Of a stretch of DNA of 64,000 nt, positions 8,289-16,150 are shown piece by piece. A model generated the notes under the pieces. It was not told where the DNA came from. It searched no databases and was given only the letters and a program-made list of their open reading frames with translations. The stretch spans positions 1 through 64,000 of the forward strand of contig CAYFQH010000003.1 of NCBI GenBank assembly GCA_964345215.1. The letters run 5' to 3'. The first letter of the stretch is position 1. Each line of letters begins with the position of its first letter. Origin of the DNA: CAYFQH01 sp964345215 (GTDB lineage Bacteria > Bacillota > Clostridia > Christensenellales > Aristaeellaceae). Both the position numbers and the translations under genes were made by a program.

Positions 8289-8681
8289 GTGATTAAAGAT
8301 CGTAACACCATCCAAAGAGATTTGGTAAGACATGCTGTTTCAGTGCTGCCCCACCCAACAGCCGAGGAAGTATACGCCAGTATTTACCAAAAACATCCAA
8401 GTGTTAGCAAGGCAACTGTTTACCGCAACCTAGGGGTGCTGGTGGATAAAGGCGAAATTATGCGCTTTACAACAGGGGAGGCTTCTGTGCGCTACGACCA
8501 TAATCCTTCCAGGCATTATCATGCCCAATGCGAAGGGTGCGGCTGTGTCATTGATGTGTTCTTAGCTGAAGAAGAGGAAGAGACCATCCAAAAAGCAGTT
8601 GCTCAGCTGGCCCAAAAAGGTTTTACCACAGTAGACTACAGCATGATTTTTAGAGGAGTTTGTAAAGCTTGTAAATCCTAA
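8289..8681 (+). CDS. perR: Fur-family transcriptional regulator, PerR-like
   Basis: 130 residues starting at GTG, with GAGGAAGGGG upstream. A winged-helix N-terminal half (HPTAEEVYASI to SKATVYRNLG) is followed by a metal-binding dimerisation half. The residues used by PerR for its regulatory metal can be matched in order: His of HPTAEE, Asp of RYDHN, both His of RHYH, and Asp of VIDV. Two CxxC pairs (CEGCG; CKACKS) would hold structural zinc. The rubrerythrin gene downstream and the Fur/Per box upstream support peroxide sensing rather than iron sensing, though Fur cannot be fully excluded. Confidence 0.8.
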   Translation: MIKDRNTIQRDLVRHAVSVLPHPTAEEVYASIYQKHPSVSKATVYRNLGVLVDKGEIMRFTTGEASVRYDHNPSRHYHAQCEGCGCVIDVFLAEEEEETIQKAVAQLAQKGFTTVDYSMIFRGVCKACKS

Positions 8682-8773
8682 GTTGATGATTCAATTTGCC
8701 AAATTTACCCTAATTTCATCGGCTCAGGCCGTGAATATAAATTTTTGTGTATTTTTATAAGGAGGAGATTCCC

Positions 8774-9328
8774 ATGATTAAAGACGTAAAGAACTTAAAA
8801 GGCAGCAAAACTTATGAAAACTTGCAAACTGCTTTTGCAGGCGAGTCACAAGCCCGCAACAAATACACCTATTATGCTTCCAAAGCAAAGAAGGAAGGCT
8901 ATGAGCAGATTGCAAATCTTTTTATTGAAACAGCCAACAACGAAAAAGAGCATGCCAAAATTTGGTTTAAGCTTTTAAATGAAGGCGAAATTGCTGACAC
9001 CGCAACCAACTTAAAAGATGCTGCTGCCGGCGAGAACTATGAGTGGACCGACATGTATGCCGGTTTTGCAAAAACCGCTAAAGAAGAAGGCTTCGACTAT
9101 GTAGCCATGCTGTTTGAAAAAGTAGCCGCCATTGAAAAGCATCACGAAGAGCGGTACTTAAAACTACTGGAAAACGTAAAAGAAGGCATTGTTTTCTCCC
9201 GTGATGGCGACATGATTTGGAAATGCGAAAACTGCGGCCACCTCCATGTAGGCAAAAAAGCCCCCATGTTGTGCCCTGTTTGCGAACATCCCCAAGCCTA
9301 TTTTGCTTTAGAAGTAGCCAACTATTAA
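8774..9328 (+). CDS. rbr: Rubrerythrin
   Basis: 184-residue non-haem iron peroxidase that reduces hydrogen peroxide in anaerobes. The N-terminal four-helix domain carries the diiron ligands (GESQARNKY, NEKEHAKIW, EKHHEERY). A C-terminal rubredoxin-like domain has the WKCENCGHLH and CPVCEHPQ pairs of cysteines for the Fe(Cys)4 site. A longer frame from 8747 is rejected: ATG 8774 has GGAGGAG at 8761-8767. The gene follows perR by 92 bases and ends at a strong terminator; readthrough from the perR promoter is possible because no separate promoter is obvious. Confidence 0.95.
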   Translation: MIKDVKNLKGSKTYENLQTAFAGESQARNKYTYYASKAKKEGYEQIANLFIETANNEKEHAKIWFKLLNEGEIADTATNLKDAAAGENYEWTDMYAGFAKTAKEEGFDYVAMLFEKVAAIEKHHEERYLKLLENVKEGIVFSRDGDMIWKCENCGHLHVGKKAPMLCPVCEHPQAYFALEVANY

Positions 9329-9348
9329 TTTTTGGTGTGCAACCCGAG

Positions 9349-9374
9349 GCCCCTGTGTATACAGGGGCTTTTTT
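9349..9374 (+). terminator. Rho-independent terminator after rubrerythrin
   Basis: GCCCCTGT-GTAT-ACAGGGGC (9349-9368), an 8-bp GC-rich stem, followed by six T residues. Confidence 0.9.
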
Positions 9375-9755
9375 GTGCGCCAAAAAATAAAGAGGAGAGC
9401 CGCTTTTTTAAAAATCCGAAACAAGGGCACCATTAATAATCAAAAAGTTGACATTGAGTGATCAATTTTCTATATTAAGAGTAATGGAACAGCCTTACAT
9501 ATTGGCCATAAAGCAAAAAAGCTGCCCCTTGGCTGGTGGCCGCGTGAATATGTATATTGATATGAAAAGGCACTACATATCAATTCCCCACAGTTAAGTA
9601 AAAAATAGGAAAAATATAAGGCCGATATAAAAAGTCTTCGATTTTATTTTAAATATTCAAATGGAAACATTTTTTTTGCATTTGATTTAGGAATGGTGGG
9701 GCGAAGCCTCTTTTATCCATACAAATAGATATAAACCACAAAGGAGGAACAAAGG
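9375..9755 (+). promoter_or_regulatory. Promoter and long structured leader of the ABC importer operon
   Basis: A consensus promoter TTGACA (9448-9453), 17 bases, TATATT (9471-9476) contains an inverted repeat ATTGA-N4-TCAAT (9453-9466) in its spacer. The transcript would carry about 270 bases before the first gene. Further inverted repeats lie at 9504-9541 (GGCCA/TGGCC), 9556-9584 (ATTGATATG-N11-CATATCAAT, perfect) and 9657-9685 (TCAAATG/CATTTGA). No gene is seen here. The ATTGA/TCAAT half-sites recur, suggesting a DNA-binding regulator or a folded leader; neither can be decided from sequence alone. Confidence 0.55.
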
Positions 9756-10979
9756 ATAAAAAAAACACTGGTTGCACTGTTACTAACCCTTTTTATGCTA
9801 GGGAGCTGTATAAGCGCCTTTGGTGAAGGGGAGACCATTCGGGTATGGGTTCCGCCTTATACAGGCGGGGATGCCGAGTATACTGATGAAGATTTTTGGA
9901 ACGAACATTTTGACGTCTTTGAACAAGAAAGGAACTGTACGGTAGAGGTAACCATTATTCCCTGGAGCGGCTATACCCAGAAAATCACCACGGGCATTGC
10001 CAGTGGTGAAGGCCCTGATGTGGTTTACTTAGACGGATTTTATGACTTTGTATCTTCCGGTGCTCTGGAAGAGCTAACCCCTTATTTTACAGATGAAGAA
10101 AAGGATAACCTTGTTTATTGGGACATGGGAAAAATTTTAGACGGTCAATATGTCATGCCCATGATGGTAGGTAATGCCACAATTTTATACAGCAACATGG
10201 ACATTTTAAAAGAAGCGGGGTATGAAACCCCTCCCTCTACCTGGGAAGAGCTGATGGTTTATGCAAAGGCCATTAAAGAGAAGAACCCGGACAATTTCTC
10301 CTTTGTTCAGCCCTGGGGGAACGCCAGCGGTCAAAGCGCCTGTATGACCGGCTTTATGCCCTATTTTTGGCAAGCTGGGGGCGTGTTTTTAACAGAGGAG
10401 GGGAAGCCTAACCTAAATACCGAGGCTGGTCTTAAAACCCTTGAGTTCTTAAAAAGCTTTATAGACGAAGGGGTTTTTGATGATACCATCACCTCCGTTG
10501 GGGATGTGCCGGATTTATTTAACAACGGAGAAGCTGCCATGGTTATGTTAAGTACTGGCGCAGCAAAAGCCATTGATAAAGCAGGCATCAACTGGGAATA
10601 TAGCTTACTTGAAGGCCCCGGCGGAAAGGGTGTATGGGTTTCCGGCGACAGCTTGGCCGTTACATCAAACAGCCCTAATAAGGCATTGGCGGTCGAAGCC
10701 ATGAAGTACATGCTTAGCGCCCCGGTGATGGATGAATTCCATACTAAAATTTATTCTACCTCCCCCATTACAAAAGACGCAAAGAACACCGAAAACCCCC
10801 GCTTTGCCGACCTGTATGAAAACAATACAGAGTACTTCCATAGTTGGCCTGTATTTGAAAACTCCGAAGCTTTCTACAATATTTTATTTAAAAACATCCA
10901 GTCTATGTACATGGGGGATTTAACACCTCAGCAGGTAATTGACAGCACCTTGGAAGAATACAGTGTTTCAATTGACTAG
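9756..10979 (+). CDS. Carbohydrate ABC transporter substrate-binding lipoprotein (family 1), apparent AUA start
   Basis: Extracellular solute-binding protein of 407 residues, similar to sugar-binding components of CUT1-type importers (DVVYLDG, NATILYSN, PSTWEEL, GEAAMV). The first in-frame ATG (9795) falls inside a signal peptide. Extending upstream gives KKTLVALLLTLFMLGSC: a basic start, a hydrophobic core and a lipobox LGSC, the hallmark of a lipoprotein. The matching start codon, eight bases after AAGGAGG (9741-9747), is ATA at 9756. Either AUA is used or an ATG has been changed to ATA by mutation or sequencing error. Two permease genes follow. Confidence 0.85.
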   Translation: MKKTLVALLLTLFMLGSCISAFGEGETIRVWVPPYTGGDAEYTDEDFWNEHFDVFEQERNCTVEVTIIPWSGYTQKITTGIASGEGPDVVYLDGFYDFVSSGALEELTPYFTDEEKDNLVYWDMGKILDGQYVMPMMVGNATILYSNMDILKEAGYETPPSTWEELMVYAKAIKEKNPDNFSFVQPWGNASGQSACMTGFMPYFWQAGGVFLTEEGKPNLNTEAGLKTLEFLKSFIDEGVFDDTITSVGDVPDLFNNGEAAMVMLSTGAAKAIDKAGINWEYSLLEGPGGKGVWVSGDSLAVTSNSPNKALAVEAMKYMLSAPVMDEFHTKIYSTSPITKDAKNTENPRFADLYENNTEYFHSWPVFENSEAFYNILFKNIQSMYMGDLTPQQVIDSTLEEYSVSID

Positions 10980-11001
10980 CTAAAACAGGCTGAAAATAAC
11001 C

Positions 11002-11040
11002 GGGCAAGGGGGTGAAAGCCTGCCCCTTTGCCCCATTTTT
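11002..11040 (+). terminator. Intercistronic hairpin between binding protein and permease genes
   Basis: GGGCAAGGGG (11002-11011) can pair with CCCCTTTGCCC (11023-11033) with one bulge, followed by ATTTTT. Such hairpins after binding-protein genes commonly act as partial terminators or RNA stabilisers, keeping binding protein in excess over permease. Confidence 0.6.
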
Positions 11041-11065
11041 GAACCATGGAAAGATGGGTAATAAA

Positions 11066-11956
11066 ATGAAAAGAAGCAAACTTTCACAGCTAAATCAACA
11101 GCGGCTCTACGGTATTTTATATATTTTGCCTGGCATGCTCATTGTATTTGTTTTTTCTATTCTGGCTATTGTTTTGGCCTTTTACTTTAGCTTTACTAAA
11201 TACAATATGCTTAGTCCTCCTGAGTTTATTGGACTTAGCAATTACGTGAACCTTTTTCAAAGCAACACTTTTTGGGCGGCCCTTAAAAATACCTTTATGT
11301 ATGTTGTTATCACCGTACCCATCCAAACGTTGCTGGCTTTGGCTATTGCCTTGTTTATTGCGGGAAAACTGCAAAACCGCTATGGGGCCTTTTTAAAAAG
11401 CACCATTTTTATTCCGGTTATGATATCAAGCATTGCCGCATCAGCTGTGTGGAGTATTATTTTTAAAACCCGGGGCGGGTTAATGAATAATTTTTTAGGC
11501 CTGTTTGCTATCAGCCCCTTAAACTGGCTGGGAGATAAAACGCTGGCCTTTATTTGCGTGTGTATTGTAACCATTTGGAAAAATGTTGGCTACTACATGG
11601 TGATTTACTATGCGGGCATTATGGGCATCCCAAAAGAACAGGAGGAGGCAGCCATTGTTGATGGGGCCAGTGTTATGCAACGGCTTTTTTACGTTACCCT
11701 GCCCAACTTAAAACCCATTACCTATATGGTGGTTACCCTTGGGGTAATTTCCTCTTTTCAAATATTCGACATTGTATTTCAGCTTACCGGCGGTGGGCCG
11801 GGCACAAGCACCGTTACCCTGGCCTACATGATATATAACTTTGCCTTTTCAAACAATAAAATGGGTTACGCAAGTGCCCTTGCAGTGGTGCTTTTAGTTT
11901 TTGTACTGCTGATTCACGCCCTGCAAGACCTTTTGTTTAAAGAAAAAAGGCCTTGA
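11066..11956 (+). CDS. Carbohydrate ABC transporter permease, MalF-like
   Basis: About 296 residues with six predicted transmembrane segments, the first in LYGILYILPGMLIVFVFSILAI. The cytoplasmic EAA loop that contacts the ATPase is visible as EQEEAAIVDGASVMQRLFYVTLPNLKP. The end of the protein (FQLTGGGPGTSTVTLAYMIYNFAF) is typical of MalF/UgpA-type subunits. ATG 11066 is chosen over 11012 and 11054 because those lack proper spacing to a ribosome binding site; the start remains uncertain by a few codons. It pairs with the next gene. Confidence 0.9.
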   Translation: MKRSKLSQLNQQRLYGILYILPGMLIVFVFSILAIVLAFYFSFTKYNMLSPPEFIGLSNYVNLFQSNTFWAALKNTFMYVVITVPIQTLLALAIALFIAGKLQNRYGAFLKSTIFIPVMISSIAASAVWSIIFKTRGGLMNNFLGLFAISPLNWLGDKTLAFICVCIVTIWKNVGYYMVIYYAGIMGIPKEQEEAAIVDGASVMQRLFYVTLPNLKPITYMVVTLGVISSFQIFDIVFQLTGGGPGTSTVTLAYMIYNFAFSNNKMGYASALAVVLLVFVLLIHALQDLLFKEKRP

Positions 11957-11973
11957 GGTAGGAGGGGATGATG

Positions 11974-12795
11974 ATGAAAAACAAAACAAAAAAAGCCTCT
12001 TTACCTGGTGCCGTTGGCACGGTTTTGGTTAGCCTGTTTACCCTATTATGTATCGCACCTTTAATTTATATGCTGCTTATGAGCTTCACCCAGCTGCGGA
12101 CCCTGAACATTCGCTTGGATGAAGTCACCTTTAACCTGCAAAACTACCGAACCATTATTTTTAGAAACTACAGCAGGGCCCTTTTAAATAGTATTTTGGT
12201 TGCGGTGCTTTCTTGTGTATGGACCTGTTTAATTTGCGCTATGGCAGCCTATGGCTTTGAAAAAAAACCCATCCCCTTTAAAGAGCCTTTGTTTAAGCTG
12301 CTGCTGGCCACCATGATGATCCCTGGCCAGGTTACGCTGATTCCCCTTTTTTTAATTATGAAGGAAATAAAATGGCTAAACACCTACGCAGCCCTGATTA
12401 TCCCCATGGCAGGGGCCTTTGGCATTTTTATGCTCCGCCAGTTTATAAAAGGAGTAGACGATATTTATATTGAAGCCGCTCAAATCGACGGCTGCCCCGA
12501 GTGGCGTATTTTTGCCACCATCATCCTTCCTCTGGTACAGCCGGCCCTGGTTTCCTTAACCATTTTTACCTTTGTATCGGCTTGGAACAGTTTTGTGTGG
12601 CCCCTGGTGGTAAACACAAAAACATCCATGTTAACCTTTCCTGTGGCCCTCTCCCTTTTAGACAGCCAGCATGATACGAACTACGGCCTGTCAATGGCAG
12701 CGGCCACGGTTTCCTTTCTGTTTCCATTTGTTTTATATGTGTTTATGCAAAAGCAGTTTGTGGAAGGTATTGCCCTGGGGGGAATCAAGGGTTAG
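11974..12795 (+). CDS. Carbohydrate ABC transporter permease, MalG-like
   Basis: About 273 residues with six predicted membrane segments. The EAA motif reads EAAQIDGCPEWRIFATIILPLVQPAL. The ending FVEGIALGGIKG is the classical C-terminus of MalG/UgpE-type permeases. Of three consecutive ATGs (11968, 11971, 11974) the third has the best spacing (7 bases) to GGAGGGG at 11961. No ATPase gene follows before the terminator, so the importer must use a shared MsmX/MsiK-type ATPase encoded elsewhere. Substrate is unknown; no glycosidase or regulator is adjacent. Confidence 0.9.
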   Translation: MKNKTKKASLPGAVGTVLVSLFTLLCIAPLIYMLLMSFTQLRTLNIRLDEVTFNLQNYRTIIFRNYSRALLNSILVAVLSCVWTCLICAMAAYGFEKKPIPFKEPLFKLLLATMMIPGQVTLIPLFLIMKEIKWLNTYAALIIPMAGAFGIFMLRQFIKGVDDIYIEAAQIDGCPEWRIFATIILPLVQPALVSLTIFTFVSAWNSFVWPLVVNTKTSMLTFPVALSLLDSQHDTNYGLSMAAATVSFLFPFVLYVFMQKQFVEGIALGGIKG

Positions 12796-12813
12796 GATAT
12801 GCAAGATGAATTA

Positions 12814-12845
12814 AAAAAGGCAAGGGGTGAAACCTTGCCTTTTTG
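12814..12845. terminator. Bidirectional rho-independent terminator
   Basis: AAAAAGGCAAGG, a seven-base loop, then CCTTGCCTTTTT. The A and T tracts on both sides let it end the ABC operon rightward and the serine dehydratase operon leftward. Confidence 0.9.
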
Positions 12846-12866
12846 TATGTAAAATGGGCAATGGGA

Positions 12867-13715
12867 TTATAAGCGCGACATGCTCAAGCAGGCGGCACAT
12901 CCCCCTTCCCCCGTTTCCCGCAAGGCAGAGGGCATAGCGTCCCCCACCTCCTTCATGGCTTTAATTACCTCATCTACAGGGATGGGGCTTGAAATGCCGC
13001 AAAGGGCTAAAAAGGCGGCAGACTGCACATTGCCAATGGCGCCTACATTTCGGTATACACAAGGTATTTCCACCAGGCCCTCTACCGGGTCGCAAACCAG
13101 GCCTAAAATGTTCATAATGGCAAAGGCACTGGCGGACAAAACCATTTGAGGGTTGCCCCCTTGAAGTTGCACCAAGGCCCCGGCGGCCATGGCGGCGGCG
13201 CTGCCGCACTCAGCCTGACAGCCGCCTTCTGCCCCGGAGATAGAGGCAGTTTCGGCAATGACCTTACCAATGGCTGCTGCTGTAAACAGGGCATCAATTA
13301 AGGCTTCGTCCGGATGGTTCATGGTTTCCTGGGCAGCAAAGAGAATGCCCGGTAAAATACCGCAAGCGCCGGCAGTAGGGGCGGCCACAATTTTGCCCAT
13401 GGCTGCATTATTTTCTGCTACGGCCAGGGCATAGGCACAGGCTTTTTGAAAAAATTCCCCCATAAAATAGGTGGAGGCAGGGGTTGCAGCCAACAAAGAG
13501 GACTGACCTCCCACCCGGCCGGACATGGAGCGAAGGGCTGGATTTAGGCCGGCAGAAATACTCTGTTTCATAACTTCAAGGGCTTTTGCCATTTTTCGAT
13601 TTAAAGCTTCCTGGGTAATTTGCAGCGCTTCACTTTCAAGGCGGCGGGCACATTGGCCCAAGCTCTCTTGGCTGTTTTGGCTTGTTGATAATAAATCCAT
13701 TAGGGTATAAATCAT
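12867..13715 (-). CDS. sdaAA: L-serine dehydratase, iron-sulfur-dependent, alpha subunit
   Basis: 282 residues. With the beta subunit it deaminates L-serine to pyruvate and ammonia using an oxygen-labile [4Fe-4S] cluster. Conserved cysteine-containing motifs are visible: AGACGILPG, EGGCQAECGSA and GLVCDPVEGLVEIPC, plus the glycine-rich SGRVGGQ segment. The C-terminus ends GEGGCAACLS. The start overlaps the sdaAB stop by four bases. Serine degradation fits the glycine cleavage operon farther right and an amino-acid-fermenting lifestyle. Confidence 0.95.
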   Translation of the reverse strand: MIYTLMDLLSTSQNSQESLGQCARRLESEALQITQEALNRKMAKALEVMKQSISAGLNPALRSMSGRVGGQSSLLAATPASTYFMGEFFQKACAYALAVAENNAAMGKIVAAPTAGACGILPGILFAAQETMNHPDEALIDALFTAAAIGKVIAETASISGAEGGCQAECGSAAAMAAGALVQLQGGNPQMVLSASAFAIMNILGLVCDPVEGLVEIPCVYRNVGAIGNVQSAAFLALCGISSPIPVDEVIKAMKEVGDAMPSALRETGEGGCAACLSMSRL

Positions 13716-14380
13716 GAAATACTCCTCTTTTCCAAAAAGATTGCGCTGTACACCTGAGGCAGCCCTTCTATTTCCTTAATAAGGGCGGTGGAAATGGGGC
13801 TGTCCATCTCTAAGACCATAATGGCTTTTTTACCGGCGCTTTTTCTAAAAACTTTCATGGTTGCAATATTAATATCGTTGGCCGCTATTAAGGCGCTGAC
13901 ATCGGCAATGGCACCCTTTTCATCTTGGTGTTGAATAATCAGGGTATGTTCATCCCCGTTAAAGGAAACCTCCATGCCGTTTAGCTGTTTGATTACAATA
14001 TTTCCCCCGCCAATAGAGGAGCCCAACACTGTTACCTTTTTGCCCGTTTTGCCAATGGCTTTAATGATTACCGTGTTGGGGTGGGCTTCTTTTAGGTTGA
14101 TGTGCTCAAAAATAATCTCAAGGCCTTGCTTTTTGGCGGTCGTAAGGCTTTCGCGCAGGCCTTCATCATCTACTTCCATGTTTAAAAGGCCGCCCACCAG
14201 GGCCCGATCGGTGCCGTGGCCGGTATACGTCTTGCTAAATGAGCCGTGAAGACTTATAATGGCCTGTGCAGGCTCCTCGTTTAAGAGGCGGCGGGCAATC
14301 AGGCCAATTCGTGCTGCGCCGGCGGTGTGGGAGCTGGAAGGCCCGATCATAATGGGGCCGATAATATCAAATAAATTCAT
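13712..14380 (-). CDS. sdaAB: L-serine dehydratase, iron-sulfur-dependent, beta subunit
   Basis: 222 residues. The N-terminal motif MNLFDIIGPIMIGPSSSHTAGA is diagnostic for the beta subunit, and a C-terminal ACT domain (about residues 148-220) may sense an amino acid. The 5' longest start (14422) is rejected: ATG 14380 has AGGAGAG upstream on the minus strand and matches the family start. It is the first gene of the sdaAB-sdaAA operon. Confidence 0.95.
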   Translation of the reverse strand: MNLFDIIGPIMIGPSSSHTAGAARIGLIARRLLNEEPAQAIISLHGSFSKTYTGHGTDRALVGGLLNMEVDDEGLRESLTTAKKQGLEIIFEHINLKEAHPNTVIIKAIGKTGKKVTVLGSSIGGGNIVIKQLNGMEVSFNGDEHTLIIQHQDEKGAIADVSALIAANDINIATMKVFRKSAGKKAIMVLEMDSPISTALIKEIEGLPQVYSAIFLEKRSIS

Positions 14381-14410
14381 AAAACTCTCCTTTAAATGGG
14401 CTATAATGTT

Positions 14411-14438
14411 AGTATAAGGCACAAAAGGAAAAAGTCAA
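14411..14438 (-). promoter_or_regulatory. Promoter of the sdaAB-sdaAA operon
   Basis: On the minus strand: TTGACT (14438-14433), 16-base spacer, TATACT (14416-14411), about 30 bases upstream of the sdaAB start. Confidence 0.65.
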
Positions 14439-14464
14439 TTTGCTTTAGAAAGGAAAGAAAAAGG

Positions 14465-15082
14465 ATGATCAGGCACATTGTTTTTGATATGGGAAACGTT
14501 CTGCTTTACTTTGATGAAAACCGGATAATTGAAAACTATACAAAAAAACCTGCGGAGGTCAAAGGGATTAAGGAGGGGCTTTTTTCCGGTTTGTGGGCCG
14601 AGCTTGATAAGGGAAGCCTTACCTATGATGAAGTAAAGGCCATTTTAAAAGAGAAAATGTCCCCTTCCTTGTATGCCATTACGGCAGATTTGCTGGACAC
14701 ATGGCATGAGCACATGCCTGTAAACCATGAAATGGAACCGCTTTTAGCAGTCCTTAAAGACAATGGCTATAACCTGTACTTGCTTTCAAATGCCAGCACC
14801 CGCTTTGAGGTATACCAAGAGCGCATTCCGGCTCGCCACCTGTTTAGCGGCCTTGTTGTATCAGGCTACCACCAAAGTGTAAAGCCGGAAAAGCGTATTT
14901 ACGAAATACTGTTTAACACCTACCACTTGGTGCCCTCAGAATGTGCTTTTATTGATGATAACCCCGCGAATACGGCCGTAGGGGAAGAATTTGGCATGAG
15001 AACACATGTTTTTGACGGAAATATCGGAGAATTGTTGGCTTTTTTTGATGAAATTGGTGTAGACTACCAAAAAGAATCCTAG
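14465..15082 (+). CDS. HAD-superfamily hydrolase, YihX-like
   Basis: 205 residues. The phosphatase motif I reads VFDMGNVLLYFD with the nucleophile Asp; the DxGN form is that of the YihX/epoxide-hydrolase-like HAD subfamily IA. Motif II is LLSNAS, the motif III lysine lies in SVKPEKRIYE, and motif IV is FIDDNPAN. Members remove phosphate from small sugar phosphates such as glucose 1-phosphate, but the substrate here is unknown. ATG 14465 is used because the upstream extension has no family support. The gene is divergent from sdaAB. Confidence 0.85.
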   Translation: MIRHIVFDMGNVLLYFDENRIIENYTKKPAEVKGIKEGLFSGLWAELDKGSLTYDEVKAILKEKMSPSLYAITADLLDTWHEHMPVNHEMEPLLAVLKDNGYNLYLLSNASTRFEVYQERIPARHLFSGLVVSGYHQSVKPEKRIYEILFNTYHLVPSECAFIDDNPANTAVGEEFGMRTHVFDGNIGELLAFFDEIGVDYQKES

Positions 15083-15090
15083 GCTTTTGG

Positions 15091-15118
15091 TTTACTAACG
15101 TAAAAAATGTGGTATAAT
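15091..15118 (+). promoter_or_regulatory. Extended -10 promoter for rubredoxin
   Basis: TTTACT (15091-15096), 16 bases, TATAAT (15113-15118), with a TGG extension immediately before the -10. Confidence 0.7.
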
Positions 15119-15167
15119 ATGCCCATGGAAATTCTTTCCCATACTTAAATATAGGAGGATGAACAAA

Positions 15168-15329
15168 ATGGATAAGTATTATTGTACAGTTTGCGGTTTT
15201 GTATATGACCCGGCAGAGGGCGATCCTGACAGCGGCATTGCGCCAGGCACTCCCTTTGAAGAGATCCCCGATTCCTGGACTTGCCCCGTGTGTGGTGTTG
15301 ATAAGTCCATGTTTCAAAAACAGCAATAA
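15168..15329 (+). CDS. Rubredoxin
   Basis: 53 residues, MDKYYCTVCGFVYDPAEG at the start and WTCPVCGVDKSMF near the end. The two CxxCG pairs form the Fe(Cys)4 site of a classical small electron carrier. It usually donates electrons to rubrerythrin, superoxide reductase or related peroxide-defence enzymes, and a rubrerythrin gene lies 6 kb away. The ribosome binding site TAGGAGG lies ahead of ATG 15168. It has its own promoter and terminator, so it is a single-gene unit. Confidence 0.97.
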   Translation: MDKYYCTVCGFVYDPAEGDPDSGIAPGTPFEEIPDSWTCPVCGVDKSMFQKQQ

Positions 15330-15334
15330 GATAT

Positions 15335-15366
15335 AAAAGAGATGACCAAAGGGCATCTCTTTTATT
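15335..15366 (+). terminator. Rho-independent terminator after rubredoxin
   Basis: AAAAGAGATG (15335-15344), nine-base loop, CATCTCTTTT (15354-15363), then T-rich sequence. Confidence 0.85.
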
Positions 15367-15393
15367 TATATGCAAACGATAGGGGTGAAAACC

Positions 15394-15819
15394 ATGGATT
15401 ACAAGCGTTTTGAAAACACGATTATTGTAAGAATTGACAGGGGAGAGGAAATATTAACAACCCTTGCTCAAGTAGGAAAAAAAGAAAAGGTTACCCTGGG
15501 TCATGTGCGGGCCCTTGGGGCAACCAACCGCTTTACCATTGGGGTGTACAAACCTGATGAGAAAAAGTATTACAGCAATTCTTTTACGGGCGACTACGAA
15601 ATAGTAGGCCTTACCGGCACCATTACAACCATGGACAAAGGGTATTACGCCCATATTCACATGAGTGCCGGGGATGAACAGGGCAAGGTGGTGGGTGGCC
15701 ATCTAAACGAAGCCTGGGTTAGCGTAACCTGCGAAATGGTGATTGAAGTGATTCCTGGGCGGGTGGAGAGAACCCGAGATGAAGCCCTTGGTATTAACCT
15801 GTTTGATTTTAATAAATAG
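15394..15819 (+). CDS. PPC/DUF296-domain protein
   Basis: 141 residues. The PPC (DUF296) domain is recognised from the N-terminal RGEEILTTL, the LGHVRALGA strand, GITGTI-like TGTITTMDKGYYAHIHMS and the late GGHL. In plants the domain occurs in AT-hook proteins; the bacterial stand-alone form makes trimers of unknown function, with conserved histidines that could bind metal. ATG 15394 follows AGGGGTG; the upstream ATG at 15370 is in the terminator tail. It begins 28 bases after that terminator, so expression may come from readthrough. Confidence 0.85.
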   Translation: MDYKRFENTIIVRIDRGEEILTTLAQVGKKEKVTLGHVRALGATNRFTIGVYKPDEKKYYSNSFTGDYEIVGLTGTITTMDKGYYAHIHMSAGDEQGKVVGGHLNEAWVSVTCEMVIEVIPGRVERTRDEALGINLFDFNK

Positions 15820-16150
15820 TCAAGCCTGTTTACCTAAAAGCTACTGGAAAAACCCTTATAGGGGTAAAGGCACCTCATAAAAGGGATACCATTTACTGGT
15901 GGGCGCTGGGCTATCGGTTGTTTCTGGGAGTTAAGGCCGCTAATAAGAGAAAAATAACCACGATCTTTTATGAAAAATGTTATTTGCCTGAGTGTTTATA
16001 CATAATATGCATTAATTGTTGTGGTTGTATTTACTTTTAACTACATCCATGTTAATATGGGGTACAAAAGCAAAATAATTAAAATAAAACGCAAAAATCA
16101 ATACGTTATTGATCTGTTTTAACTATTTTGCGGAAAAAAGGAGGATAGCT
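15820..16150 (+). promoter_or_regulatory. Intergenic region with a promoter for the membrane hydrolase
   Basis: TTTACT (16030-16035), 17 bases, TAATAT (16053-16058) lies about 95 bases before the next gene. The rest of the region shows short imperfect inverted repeats (for example around 15852-15862) but no open frame with a ribosome binding site and no recognisable RNA. Confidence 0.5.

Noticed and set aside
15840..15910. Short inverted repeats around CCCTTATAGGGG that suggested a small structured RNA
   Set aside because: Stems are only 4-5 bp, no promoter or terminator frames them, and no tRNA or known RNA fold fits.
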